Of a stretch of 64,000 nucleotides of DNA, positions 12,545-23,509 are shown in pieces. The position numbers and the translations under genes were made by a program. The notes beneath the pieces were generated by a model that saw only the letters and a list, made by a program, of their open reading frames with translations, searched no databases and was not told the origin of the DNA. The DNA is from Tetragonia tetragonoides (lineage: Eukaryota > Streptophyta > Magnoliopsida > Caryophyllales > Aizoaceae): positions 682,001 to 746,000 of the forward strand of contig CM076153.1 of assembly GCA_038025085.1 (NCBI GenBank), written 5' to 3'. Positions within the stretch are counted from its first letter, which is position 1. Each line of letters opens with the position of its first letter.

Positions 12545-13750
12545 AGAGGTCCTTCCAAGCCTAACCAAGAAACTGATAACCTACCCCGGGGCCTCCCATG
12601 TCCCCTAAGGTTGTCCCGTGCGATGTGGCGCGGAAATATCCACCTTCGTTCCGGGGCCTCTCGAAAGCTCAAAAAACGTGGATTATATCCTTTGTTTTCG
12701 CCTGGGGCTCGGATGTCATTTTTGCCAAACTTCTCGGGGGCCTCTATCATGGCCCTAGAGGACCCTCCGTGCTCCGGGAGGGTCATCCAGATCCCTGAAC
12801 TTCGATATCACCCATGCCTTTGATGTTCTGACTCTTATACCAGTGTTCCGTAAACGCCTTTCCAAGCCTATCAGGGATCATATAAGCAACCTCGAGGGCT
12901 TCCCATGTACCCTAGGGGTGTTCCATGCGATGTGGTGCGAATATATCCACCTTCGTTCCGGGGCCTCCGGGAAGCCCAAAAAACGTGGATTATAGCCTTC
13001 GTTTCCGCCTTCCCGGGACCCGAGCATCATTTTGGCCCAAACTTTTCTGGGGGTCTATCATGACCCTATAGGACCCTCGGTGCCACCGGAAGGGTCATTC
13101 AAATCCCTGAACTTTGATAGCACCCATGTCATTGATGTTCCAGCTCTTACATAATTGTCCCGTAAAAACGTCTTTCCAAGCCTATCAAGTACCAAGTAAG
13201 TGATCCTGAGGGCCTCCCATGTCCATTAGGGATGTTCTGTTCGATGTGGTGCGAAAATATCCACCAGCGTTATGGGGACTCCCGGAAGCTCAAAAAACGT
13301 GGATTATAGCCTTTGTTTTCGGCTTCTGGGGGCCCGGGTGTCTTTCTTGCTCAAATTTCTGCGGGGAGTCTATCATGACCCTAGTGGACCCTCGGTACCC
13401 TAGGAGGGTCATCCGAACTACGACATCACCCATGCATAAGGTGTTTCAGCCCTTAAATTAGTGTTCCGTAAAAACGCCCTTACAAGCCTATTAGCGACTC
13501 GATAACGACCCCGGTGGCCTTATATGTTCCCTAAGGGTGTTTCGTGTGATGTGGTGCAAAAATATACACCTTCATTCTGGGGCCTTCCGAAAGCCCCAAA
13601 AACGTGGACTATAGCCTTTTATTTTTGGCTTCCAGGGGGCCGATTTCTATTTTTTACCAAACTTCTTCGGAGGATCTATCATCATCCTAGAAGACCTCTG
13701 ATTTCTCGAAACGGTCATCCGAGTTCCCGAATTTCAATTTCGCCCATGGG
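12545..13750. repeat. Tandem array of a ~308 bp repeat, about 3.9 copies
   Basis: The marker TCCAAGCC or its variant occurs at 12554, 12861, 13175 and 13481 (spacings 307, 314, 306). A second marker, AAAACGTGGATTATAGCC with variants, recurs at about 12672, 12977, 13292 and 13597 with the same period. Units are diverged from one another and GC-richer than the surroundings. A partial unit may extend left to about 12480. Open frames inside the units have no recognisable domain. This is satellite-like DNA; I do not recognise a named family. Confidence 0.85.
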
Positions 13751-13773
13751 CGTTGGGACATGGTGCCCTTTTC

Positions 13774-14064
13774 ACTTACTCTAGCTCTATGGAGATTGAA
13801 AATATCATTATTGATGTCAAGAAGGATCTTCACTTCTTCGATAGGGTCGAAGTGCTCCACTATTTCAGAGAAGCTAATTATGTAATAGACTTCATGGCAC
13901 ACTTTGGTCACTCTTGTGCTAATCTGTACACTTGATCTGCCTCGTTTGATCAGTCCTTAACCAATCTTTTCGTTAGGGACGCCTTAGGTTATCAACTTAT
14001 GACTAGTTGATAACCTGGTTGTCTTGCCTTATAAAAAAAAAAAAAAAAACTTACTCTAGCTCTA
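13774..14064 (+). mobile_element. 5'-truncated LINE with target-site duplication
   Basis: The element proper is 13790-14048. It starts inside the ORF2 RNase H region: VEVLHYFREANYVIDFMAHFGHS matches the C-terminal RNase H motif of plant LINEs. It continues into a 3'UTR and ends in a poly-A run (about 14032-14048). The 16 bp sequence ACTTACTCTAGCTCTA flanks it exactly on both sides (13774-13789 and 14049-14064), as expected for target-primed reverse transcription. The insertion lies 81 bp before the FKBP start codon. Confidence 0.85.
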
Positions 14065-14103
14065 CCTCATCTTCTTTAAAAAATTATTTTTATTTAAATT
14101 TTT

Positions 14104-14145
14104 ATGGGAACCTCACTAAAAATTTTAAAAATGAAAAAAGAATAA
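14104..14145 (+). promoter_or_regulatory. Upstream ORF touching the FKBP start
   Basis: A 13-codon frame starts at 14104, with an internal ATG at 14131. Its stop TAA at 14143-14145 shares the A of the FKBP ATG (TAATG). This arrangement can allow termination followed by re-initiation. Whether the mRNA includes it is not known. Confidence 0.3.
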
Positions 14146-17100
14146 TGGCCATATACAAAATAAATACCTGGCCAATTCCTCTATCTCGTCGGTCATCTTT
14201 GGCGAGAATATCTGCTCAAAACCCGCCCCAAAATATGGCACTTCGTTCTGCTACTTCTACCACTACTCTTCAAGCTGCCATTAATTTACCTCGCGCTTCA
14301 TTAAATCCAAGGTATATTCTTCAATCTTCTTTTAAATTTCATCCAAATTGCAGATATAATTGCTTATTTAGATGTTCAATCTGTATGATTTTGTAGCTAT
14401 TTCAACTGTTTTTGCAATGTTGAATTACTTACCAGGGCCGTCTCTGAGATTTAAGAGGCCTTGTGCTAAAATTGAAAGTGAGGTCCTACTCTAACTTTTT
14501 ATAGTGATCGATAAACCTATTCGGATTGAAAACTTTTTTTTCCTTTATTATTTTTATAAGGAACTGAACATAAGACTTCCTCTTTTGTGGCATTACTGCA
14601 AAAACAAATGGGCAACAAAACAAAAACAATAAAAGAAAATCTAGAATTTGGCAATAAATCTATAGAATTTTTTTTTTGATAGGAAGTAGAAATTTGTTGT
14701 AGAATTGTAGTACCGTTAATGGTGGAATAATAGGGGTTTATGAATCTTTGTCCTTTGTAATGGGAAGAACCGCAGAACAAAATACGAAGAGCCACAGAAA
14801 TATGTGAGGGTTGAAAGATAATCTCGAGATGGTAAGTTTGATGGGGCAGTAAAATGATAGTGAATAGTACTAAATAGGGGTATTTCCAGTACCTTTTATT
14901 CTAATATTCGTACATCAAGCACATACTTTAGTTTTTGTAATTCACACATTTATATTTTCACTCACCAAAAAAAAAATAATTCAAGTGGGGCCCTGTGCAA
15001 GTGGGGCCCTGTGCAATCGCCCCACTTGCACACCCCAAGAGCCGGGCCTGTTACTTACAGTACGAGAAATGAACAATTAAGCACAGGGCACAATCCACAT
15101 TTTTGCTCCTTACCCTCTTGAAATTGGCTTGTTAACTTGTTGGCAAATACTCAAAAAAAAAAAAAAATGGCGAAAATACTGGAGTAATAATTTGAAGGGC
15201 TTACAGAATTTCAGGGTGGTGGTGGTGAGTGATTTCATAGTTTATTTAGGACTTGGATACAATGAAAAGGGCACTTGGTGACTACTGCTGACCTTATCAA
15301 ATTTGGATGTCTGCACTACTCTGAATTGACAGATATTCACATGTTAATTTTCCCACCATTGTAGGCCTAGGAATTTGAACTGATTTTGTGGAACTGTGGA
15401 AGTTAGTAGAATCAAAGACAATTCTAGTTGAGTACTCATTTCTCTTTTGTTATTGGAATTAATTGGAGACTTCCTGCATAATTCTTCAATGGAGGGAAAG
15501 TATTAGCATGAATATTTTATTATTTTAAAGTATTAGCAGGAATATCTAATTCTGAAAAAAAAATCTGAGTACACGTACAAAATATAGACTGTTCCAACTG
15601 GAAGCACATGCACAAAATGCAATCTCTAAACGGCTCGTGTTGTCAGATGTAGTGATCACAAGAGGACAATAAGCGTCAATGCAAATTACTCTATTGCGAA
15701 AAATGCTTTGTGGACGGTCAGAAGCCTTCCAAGGAGGTTGTTACTTTTGGTGGGATTCGTACCTATCTTGTCTAACGGGATTCCTGTTCCTGCTGCACCA
15801 ATTCCACAGATGGAGGAGCCTGAGATAATTCGGTAAAATGCACAGTTATTAGTGTTTCTGTTTCTTAAAATTGGCACACTGCTTAACTTGTCTCCCCTTT
15901 GAATGAAATTTCTTGCTTGAAGCACCCAGAACAAGGAAGCTTCCTGGAGGAATAAGGATTCAAGGTATGGTTATCATAGGATCCATGTTATGTTCACTTG
16001 AGTTTAAAACTAAAGGGCTCTAGTTTTAGATTTAATCCTGTCTTATTGGAGTTAAGAGCTAGTGAACAGTGAAAATTTTGCGGGTTGCAGTTCGTAGCAT
16101 CCCATTGTTCCATGCGTTGTCCTTCACCTCAAGCTGTGCTGTCATCACCATTTCCTTCAGCGAGGAACAAAAGAAGTATGTGTAAATGAACACATGTTGA
16201 TTGCCCTGATTTGGCCTTTGATGGGCTGTCAAAATCAGAGGACAGCTACATTCCAACCTATGTTGCTCGAACTCTTAATTCTATCATGAGCTCTCGCAGT
16301 TGACCCTCAAACGCCTGGATATAATTTGACAATAAGGCGCTTAAAATTAAACCTGAAATGAAATGCAACTCAGTGAAAATAGCCAAGTCTGCTCTTGGAT
16401 CTGCATTGGCACCATTCATCCCCGAGCTTGACTATCATAGCTTTTAGCCTATGAGATAAGAATGATGCCATTATAAAGCATGTGTAATATCTGTTCAGGT
16501 TGTGCAAGGTACAGTTATGCTACTATTCTTAGTTTTATGAGTTCTGTGTCAGATGTTGTTGATGGAGAGGGACAAGCAGCAAATGACGGAGATGTAGTAG
16601 TGTTTAATTATGTTTGTCGGCGGTCAAATGGGTATTTTGTTTACAGGTATGCACTTCCCTTCTCATTGCTTTGAGTCCCCTATATATAAATTTGGAGGTA
16701 ACAAAGATATACTAGGACGATTTTTTCTCAAGAGTCATTCCAAATGCATAGTTAAAACAGATCCATGAATTTCTAGGGATGGAGAGACAGTCCACCCAGT
16801 ACAATCTCTTATAGAGTGGTCCATATTGGCGGTCCAATCTGCTTTGTGGTTTCCTTCTCGAAAGCGGTATTAATATCATGATGACGTTAAGAATGCCAAT
16901 ATACAGCATACTGGATCATAGTTTAAACCTGAGTTCTCCATGATGTCACTTTGTGTTTTCATCACTGCCCCAACTATCATTTTACAGACAGACTCTGTGT
17001 TATACTTGTGATTCATTCTGTGTTGTGGGGCAGGAGGCATGGTTCCTTTAGGTAGCCTGTTTAGTGTTTTGTTTTACAACCCATATATGTTCCTTCTTCG

Positions 17101-18846
17101 CCAAACTTTTAAATTTTTTAAAGTGTAATAGATCTTCATGAACTTCGCCAAACTTTTTTAATTTTTTTTTAAAGTGTAATAGATCAGGGGCGTGTGTTTG
17201 TGTTTTTGTTTTGTTTGTTTGAGAGGGAAAGGGGGATTGATTGATGAAGAGTAATTAACGGCCTTAGACGCATCTCCTTGTTGAGTGAACTGGTTTTGTC
17301 TTAAGCTTTACAGTGGTTGCTTTTACCTTGTTCTTAAACTTGAATTTATGCTCCATTATGTCACTTTGTGTCTTAGTCACTGCTGAAGCTATCATTTTCT
17401 GTAGACTGATTCTGTGTTACTTATGATTCAGCACTGTTGATCAATTCACTGGAGAGGCCATGCCTGTTACACTTCCTTTGGATGAAAAACAGGTACATTC
17501 CTGACCAATTTGGAGTGTTAAAAAAAGGAAGTATGATTTTCTGATTAACATGATCGAAAATGACAGGGGTTTGAAAATGTATCCTGCACACATTTGGCCT
17601 GTCTTCCTTTCATTTGATGTGTGGAAATGCATACTTAACATATATTTTGTGTTTCAGAACAGATCATAAAGGGCCTGAAGGATGTCCTAGTTGGCATGAA
17701 AGTTGGAGGTAATGACATGATTGTTCTCAAATTTCTTTTATCTCTCTTTATTGAAGATGTGTCACCTATTCTGTGCATGTTTATTTATTTCAGTTAAATC
17801 CCTCTCTCCGCCCTCCCCTAAAAAGAGAAAAGGAAAAGGTTCAAAGGAGCGTTGTTTAGATCTTTAATTCGGTTCTAAGAATTGCTAACTACTCATATGT
17901 TTGAAAACTCCAAATGCAGTACTTGATATTGTAGTTTAGTTCAACTTGACATTGTAGTATGAATTGGCTACAAAGTTCATCATTTCCCATATCAAAACAA
18001 TGTGAATGTCTCCTACTTGACAAGAAATGCCTTTGGCCTAAAATGGTATCGCATTGGTAAGCTAACATATTGTATTTAAGGAAATGGGATAAGCTTAACA
18101 TCGAACTTGATTTTGAAACATCTATGCTCGACTCTGAACCCTCTAAAGGAACAGGTGGTTTTATTTAGACTGACTTAGAAATCTAGTTGTTTGTTTCCAG
18201 TATTTTTGTGTTTTTCTGTAATTTATATCTCCAAACTTCTACATTCAGCACTGCCTATGCTAGGTAGTTGGTGTTTTATTGCCTGTTAATGTAATATTTT
18301 CTTCATGAAGGAGCTAATGAGTTCTTTTTCTTGATGCACTAGACTTCCAACTAGTTTGACTTCCTCTTCTTGCAACTGATTCGGTATAGCATTGTGTTTT
18401 CTTTGGCATCTCTTTCTTGGTCAACTCACTGGAATTTACTTCATGTTATCTCTTTCAGGAAAGAGAAGAGCCTTGATTCCCCCATCGTTGGGATATGTAA
18501 ATGATAACTTGAAACCCACACCCGATGAGGTAGCCTTCCTCTTCCTTGGAACAAAGATTATGAATTATTATGTGTTTGTTCGCCCATACATGCCCAAAAT
18601 GCGGTTGTGGAAGCTTTCTGAGTGGCTTCTCTTAACTTTTCAGTTTTCTTAGATTATTTTGTCACGTAGAAAAAGGTTTAAGAGCAACGCAGACCACAAA
18701 TTGTTAATTATATTTTTCCTTATGATTATTCTTTAGTAATATATATTCCTTATGGTTCCTTACTGCAGTTTGGCCCTCGACGTAGCCTTTTGTCTCATGC
18801 AAATGAGCCCTTGGTTTTTGAGGTGCAGCTTCTGAAAATAGTTTGA
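14145..18846 (+). CDS. FKBP16-1-like: Chloroplast lumen FKBP-type peptidyl-prolyl isomerase, FKBP16-1-like
   Basis: Predicted proline cis-trans isomerase of the thylakoid lumen. Eight exons join in frame: 14145-14311, 15647-15832, 15930-15964, 16553-16646, 17432-17492, 17663-17708, 18459-18529, 18769-18846 (738 nt, 245 aa). Exon 2 could instead begin at 15665, giving 239 aa; 15647 has the better pyrimidine tract. The first ~80 residues are a Ser/Thr/Arg-rich plastid transit peptide. Then RRLLLLVGFVPIL (twin Arg at about 85-86) before AxA-like PVPAAP suggests Tat-type export to the lumen. The FKBP domain follows: VVDGEGQAANDGD, VNYV-like FNYVCRRSNGYF, KGLKDVLVGMKVGGKRRALIPPSLGY, and a C-terminal FGPRRSLLSHANEPLVFEVQLL. 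Several aromatic active-site residues of canonical FKBP are replaced, as usual in lumenal FKBPs, so activity may be weak. Intron 1 holds a hAT element. Family sure; exact member by memory of the family. Confidence 0.88.
14425..15058. mobile_element. Non-autonomous hAT transposon in FKBP intron 1
   Basis: The element is 14433-15050 (618 bp). It begins CAGGGCCGTCTCTGAG, and its end reads CAGGCCCGGCTCTTGG on the other strand, so the termini form imperfect inverted repeats of hAT type. A perfect 8 bp target-site duplication, TTACTTAC, flanks it (14425-14432 and 15051-15058). No transposase is present. A GTGGGGCCCTGTGCAA unit is repeated twice near the right end (about 14985-15016). Confidence 0.88.
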
Positions 18847-20080
18847 TGCCGTTATGTTTTGGCTTTCAGATGTCGCTCATATTTACAGCAGATGAGCTCT
18901 CTTGTAACTGTTAAATTAGTTTTTTTGAAGCTAAGTATCCTAATTTGAACTGATTACAATCCTTCACTCTTTGTTTTCTTGAGATGGTATTTTTCTTATA
19001 TACCATACAAGTATCATCTATAATAGTAAAGCATGAACTCTAAATTACTCCGTAAAGGAATAATCACGTTGCATAGACCACGTCTATACAGGGCAGCTGA
19101 GCTATTAAGAGCCATGCTCTAGCTAGCATGCCACTAGTTCTATCTAACTAGCTATGACAAACAGCAACAGAAACTGCTTTGTACAACCCGACATGGAAGA
19201 AGATAAATAAAATGAAGCTAAGGTAACTCCCTACGGATTTTGTTTGATCTTCAATTCTGGCACAATCAAGATCTAACATGTCACACATTTTATTAACTTC
19301 TATTCCTATGTAGTGCATGGTCGCTCTTCAAAAGTGATAGATAAATGGATAAACCCGTGAACAACTAGGTAGCAAAAGCTGCATAATAGCTAGCACGCTG
19401 AATCTTTCTTCTCTAGACCGAACAAAGTAATCATGTCTCTCTTCCATTTCTTCATCCCAAATTCAGCCTCTGAATTTATGCAAAGAAGCAGCTTGTGCAT
19501 GGATGATGTTGCCTCAGCCTGCGCTACTGAGGTTGGATCTCATTAACTGTATTGTGCGATTCTTGTAAGAAGGCCAAATAGGGGTAGAGAAATTTAAACA
19601 TATCTACTCCTCCTCCGTTCCATAATATAAGTCGTTTAAGGATTTTGCACACAAATTATAATTAATCTACCCCCTTGCCAGACACTTGTTTATAAAATTG
19701 TGTATGGCTTCTGGATTGCAAAACACTTGATGGCAATTTGGAAGCAGACTTTCAAAACATGGGTTGTTGACAAGCGCACCACTTAAAGAGCACCCAGTTC
19801 CATTTCTTGGTGGGAAACCTACTGTGTCCAGGCAACAGCCAGGCTTCACGCAAGCTTATAAGTTCAGCAGCAGCAGGTGTTTAAGGCTGACATTTGCAGA
19901 AGACGCCAAAATGCCAGAATCCCTATCTGTTGCGTATGACGACGACTCCACAAGCATCACCAATGGGATTTCTGATAAGTGCCATCTACATTGGAGATTA
20001 AGGAAGCCTTGTTTTGGTGGCTTCCAGCTAACGACAGCTTCAGTGACTCTAAGGACCCTGCTACCAATCTGAAAAACCAA
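18847..20080. other. Intergenic DNA after the FKBP gene
   Basis: Apart from a single MITE-like end at 19605-19655, I see nothing recognisable. Small open frames on both strands at 19667-20072 overlap one another and show no domain. Confidence 0.5.
19605..19655 (+). mobile_element. Possible Stowaway-type MITE end
   Basis: TACTCCTCCTCCGTTCCATAATATAAGT resembles the terminal sequence of plant Stowaway (Tc1/mariner) MITEs. I could not find the matching inverted end or a TA duplication nearby, so it may be a solitary remnant. Confidence 0.35.
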
Positions 20081-20960
20081 GAGATTAGTTATTAACATGG
20101 TTGTTGTGTCCTTATGTGGGGCAGTGCAGCTTGAATAATGCAAGTAGCCACTTGATTACATTGTTAAAGATGATGAACATTGAGAGTTCAGGTTGAGTTC
20201 TTCTATGCAGTGTTCCATTGGATGCAGATGCATACAGATTGCTGCTGGGTTATCCAGAGTCTAGGATTCGCAGTTCCTCAGCATCAGTTTCTCCAAAATT
20301 ACACGTACTGCTTATTTTACAATAGTCCTAAATTGTGAAGGTATGGCTAAGAAAAGAATTGGAAATTTGAATATAATTATGATCGTAGTTTAGGACTGGA
20401 AGTAAATAGGATGCAGGGTTCAATGCCCCATGCTAAGGCTTAACTTCAAAATACAAGCAAAGTGACCCTTTGCAACTGCTGTATAAACTATAAAGAACTA
20501 AGAGAACATACTTCGTATAGACAGCTAAGCTACAGTTTTCACTTGGACAAACAATGTTTTTCAAGGCACGAAATTAATGAACCAAGCTGACAGCAAACAA
20601 ACAGAACACGTCCAAGTCCGACTAGCAAGCAACAATCTAGTTTCACTTGAACGACAAATAGTCAGTAAACAATACTGCTCATGAGTTCCAATTTTTTTTT
20701 TTGATCACTGGCTCACTGCTAATGAGTTATTAGCTTAGATGAAAGCATTTAAATTCTTATTCTTGGTTTCTTTTCTAGATAATTCCAGATTGAGAGTCCT
20801 TTCTTTCTCATGCCTCTAGTAAATCAGTAATGATAAGAATGAAACAGAAATCAATCTATTACCTTCTTATAGTAGCATCATTTCAACAAGACTACCGATG
20901 AAGAGGGTGTGATATCCATCTACTTTCTTGAGCGCTGTAAGTTTAGACGTATATACTGGG
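20081..20960. repeat. Segmental duplication, copy A (NLR 3' flank)
   Basis: This block is repeated at 36119-36822 (copy B) and in pieces at 37990-38205 and 38340-38760 (copy C). Long stretches match closely with small indels, for example the segment beginning GAGATTAGTTATTAACATGG. In copies A and C the block runs on into the C-terminal tail of an NLR gene, so it is the 3' flank of an NLR that has been copied. Copy A lacks the poly-C insert seen in B and C. Confidence 0.8.
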
Positions 20961-23280
20961 CACATGCTTGACAATACACTTATACTGTCCCTTTTCTCGC
21001 AGCATGCAGGCAATATACTCAGAGGCCATATCAGAGAAAGAAAGAGTAGCAAGGTTTCTCAGGAGTTTGATACCACAGGGAACACCTTCAAGCCGTGGGC
21101 ATGCTCCAATTTTCAGCTCTTGTAGGAGAGGCAGAGCATCAGTCTCTATCACCATCCATCTCAAGTTCCGCAAATCATGAAGCCGTAGCATCTTTTGAGT
21201 TTTTGAAAGCCCTTCCACCCTTAAACCAACTTCTCACCCTCATATCCGCCTTCAACAAGGTTCAGATCCGCCAAATTAGGCAAAAACTGGAGGATTTCCA
21301 GTGGATCATCAATTATCTTTGAACACTTAAATCACAATCTTGATAAGTTGTTGAGGTTTTGAATCCAGTCTGGAAACTTTGACTTCTCTAAGGATCCTTT
21401 CAAGCTAAGGGGCTCAAGCAAGGGTGGATAGAACTTGACGTACTGCAAATCCATAATCTCATCTGCAATACTAGTAACACTTAATGATTCAAGATCTTTC
21501 ATTTCTCCCACTGCACTACAAAGAGGCAACCTGTCTTCTCTTTTGATTCTTCCAATTCCTGAACACCTTAACTGTTTCAAATTCTTCAATTCATCCATCA
21601 GCCCAGCTCTACAACCATCTACATGTTCTAGACTCTGCAGTTTCTTGAAATTCCCTAGTACACCTATGGGTATCCTCAAGCCTGCAGCACCATCAAGATA
21701 AGCAAGGAGATGCTGCAGATTTTGAACGTGGTTCATCTCACTTGGTAGCTCAAGTATAAGATATTGCTTTAGATCCAGAGTTTCCAGGTCTCGAAGCTGA
21801 CCTATAGAACTTGGAAGCACCTTGACCTTAATATATCTTAAGCCCAGATATCTCAAGTGGTAACAAACTTCCCACCTCAAAAGGAACATGATCGACAGGA
21901 GCGTCTTGAAGATCAAGTACTTTAAGGAAACACACAGCTTTAAGAAGGTTACTGGTCAAAAAACCGGGCAATGTTTCTGGGCCTTTGCTAAACCAAAAAA
22001 GAGAACGGATGCGAGTGTATCTATTTGAACTACTCTTTGAAACATTATCTATCACCCTGGTGTTGTGGATAGACAATCGGCAGAATCGGTTATCCACATG
22101 GGAATACTTTTTGGACAGAACTTGACAAAGCTGAACTCCTCCAACTTCGAGAGAATCAAATCACGCAGAATATCATGAACCCGAAAACTTTTGGCTTTTC
22201 CTACTCTATCAACCTCTGAAACCAGAACCAAACTTCTATGGACCAGGTCTGTCAAATAGACCCTGTTCAGAAGTCATTCAGCTATCATCAGACTAGAAAA
22301 TGAAAATGTGATCTTAGCTCTTAGTAAACCACTAGAGATCTTCTAGTTTGAATACAGTTTAGAGAGAAAGTTAATATAATTTGGCATTAAATAAATTAAA
22401 CCATTAGAAATTAAAAACACAAAATGTTCAATAACAATTACATGTGACTGAATTAGTGCACGCACAGTTGCACATGCTCGGGAACTAGTAAAAGCTATTT
22501 AACCTGCTAATTGCTAAACCTAGATGTCTAACAGTAAAAGATATCAGCAAGAACAATCAACGTATGTCAAAATGACCAATTATCATTAAAAAAAGGGGCC
22601 TATAAGGCTATAACAGATAAGAAGAAACAGACCTTCAATTATCATTAGTTTACAAAACGTCCTGCTTCACAGCTTCCTCAATGAATGCCTTGTGATCTAC
22701 AAAGTCCTTCAGTGAAGGTCTGTCTATATAGAAGCTACAAAATTTAAGATGAGTGAGTAAGAATAGTTACATAAATCCAAAAAGTCAAAACAATGGAAAC
22801 TATCAGATAATATTATTTCAGAAATCTGTTTTTCAAATTAGTCGAAATCTTTAACAATACCTCTTACCCTCAAGGTAGTTCCTCAATTTATCAATGATAG
22901 ATACTTCATCATCTAGTGTCGTGATATCCCTGGGAATAGACTCCTTAGTTGCCTGATGAAACTGACTAAGCAAGCTCCTCAGCACATCCACTATCCTGTA
23001 AGAATGGGACACTGTGTTCCAAGCATATAAAGGGAATTGCTTCCTCACTTCCTTATCATCAAAGACCTTTCGAATAATCGTACTCTTCCAAAATCCGCCC
23101 ATATCCAGCACTCATATCACCGAACATCTCACATCTCGTTTCTCCAAATCCATCAACCTGATTATCCCTCTCTTCGGATTTCGGAATCTCGATGCCAACA
23201 AGTTCAGACTCTTCCACATAGAGTGAGAACACTCGAGGGTCTTGCCAGTTGGTAGGGGAGCCACCACCCAGATTGCTTAA
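20881..23280 (-). pseudogene. RPM1-like CC-NB-LRR (NLR) pseudogene
   Basis: Remnant of an intracellular immune receptor, read on the minus strand. 23280-22853: linker with WQDPRVFSLYVEESELVGIE and IPKSERGI, then the P-loop GGFWKST, where Trp replaces the Gly of GGxGKT/S, and RKVFDDKEVRKQFPLYAW up to YLEGKRYC-stop. The rest of NB-ARC (kinase 2, ARC1 and most of ARC2) is missing; in its place lies a piece of an EDM2-like gene (22262-22815). 22260 on: the end of ARC2 with VYLTDLVHRSLVLVSEVDR and the MHD-region motif FRVHDILRD. Then LRRs (KVLDLQDAPVDHVPFE, HLRYLGLRYIKVKVLP, LRDLETLDLKQ, LQSLEHVDG) to 20881, needing several frame changes (near 22050, 21850, 21330 and 20980). The coiled-coil N-terminus is absent. 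It cannot make a working receptor. Confidence 0.85.
22262..22815 (-). repeat. EDM2-derived duplication inserted in the NLR pseudogene
   Basis: The segment matches 25943-26298, inside the EDM2-like relic. It starts with the shared GTTCAGAAGTCATTCAGC at 22263 and 25946 and runs to TATCAGATAATAT. Copy 22.3k carries about 200 bp that the other lacks (or has lost). It includes one EDM2-like exon on the minus strand, 22725-22650, reading RPSLKDFVDHKAFIEEAVKQ and then a stop. The left edge falls exactly where NLR coding sequence begins (22260), and the right edge is about 40 bp from the broken NB-ARC exon. Confidence 0.8.
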
Positions 23281-23302
23281 GCTCCCCTCAATGCTTCTAA
23301 AT

Positions 23303-23503
23303 CGATAGGTTTCCCACCTTTGATAGATTAAGGAAAGGATTGTTGAGACAAGTGCTTGAAGATGGGAAGGCCTTGGAGATTGACATTGATCTTAAGAAGC
23401 TAAGGAGGCAAGATAAAATGGTGTTGGTTAATAACATTCTCAAGGTTGTTGAGGATGATAATGAGAAGTTCCTAAGAAGACTCAGAAATAAGATTGACCA
23501 GTA
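23303..23503 (+). pseudogene. Orphan C-terminal coding fragment, unrecognised
   Basis: An open frame of about 66 codons without a start ATG near its beginning reads FPTFDRLRKGLLRQVLEDGK, then EIDIDLKKLRRQDK, VNNILKVVEDDNEKF and ends NKIDQ-stop. Its charged, regular helix-like composition looks like a real protein C-terminus rather than noise. I cannot place the family. It lies head to head against the broken N-terminal end of the NLR pseudogene and has no recognisable upstream exons. Confidence 0.4.
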
Positions 23504-23509
23504 AGTGAT

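Noticed and set aside
12500..13784. Open frames in the ~308 bp repeat as a repeated protein
   Set aside because: Units vary in length by non-multiples of three and do not keep one frame across the array.
19667..20143. Overlapping open frames on both strands
   Set aside because: No domain, no splice logic, and mutual overlap; consistent with chance.
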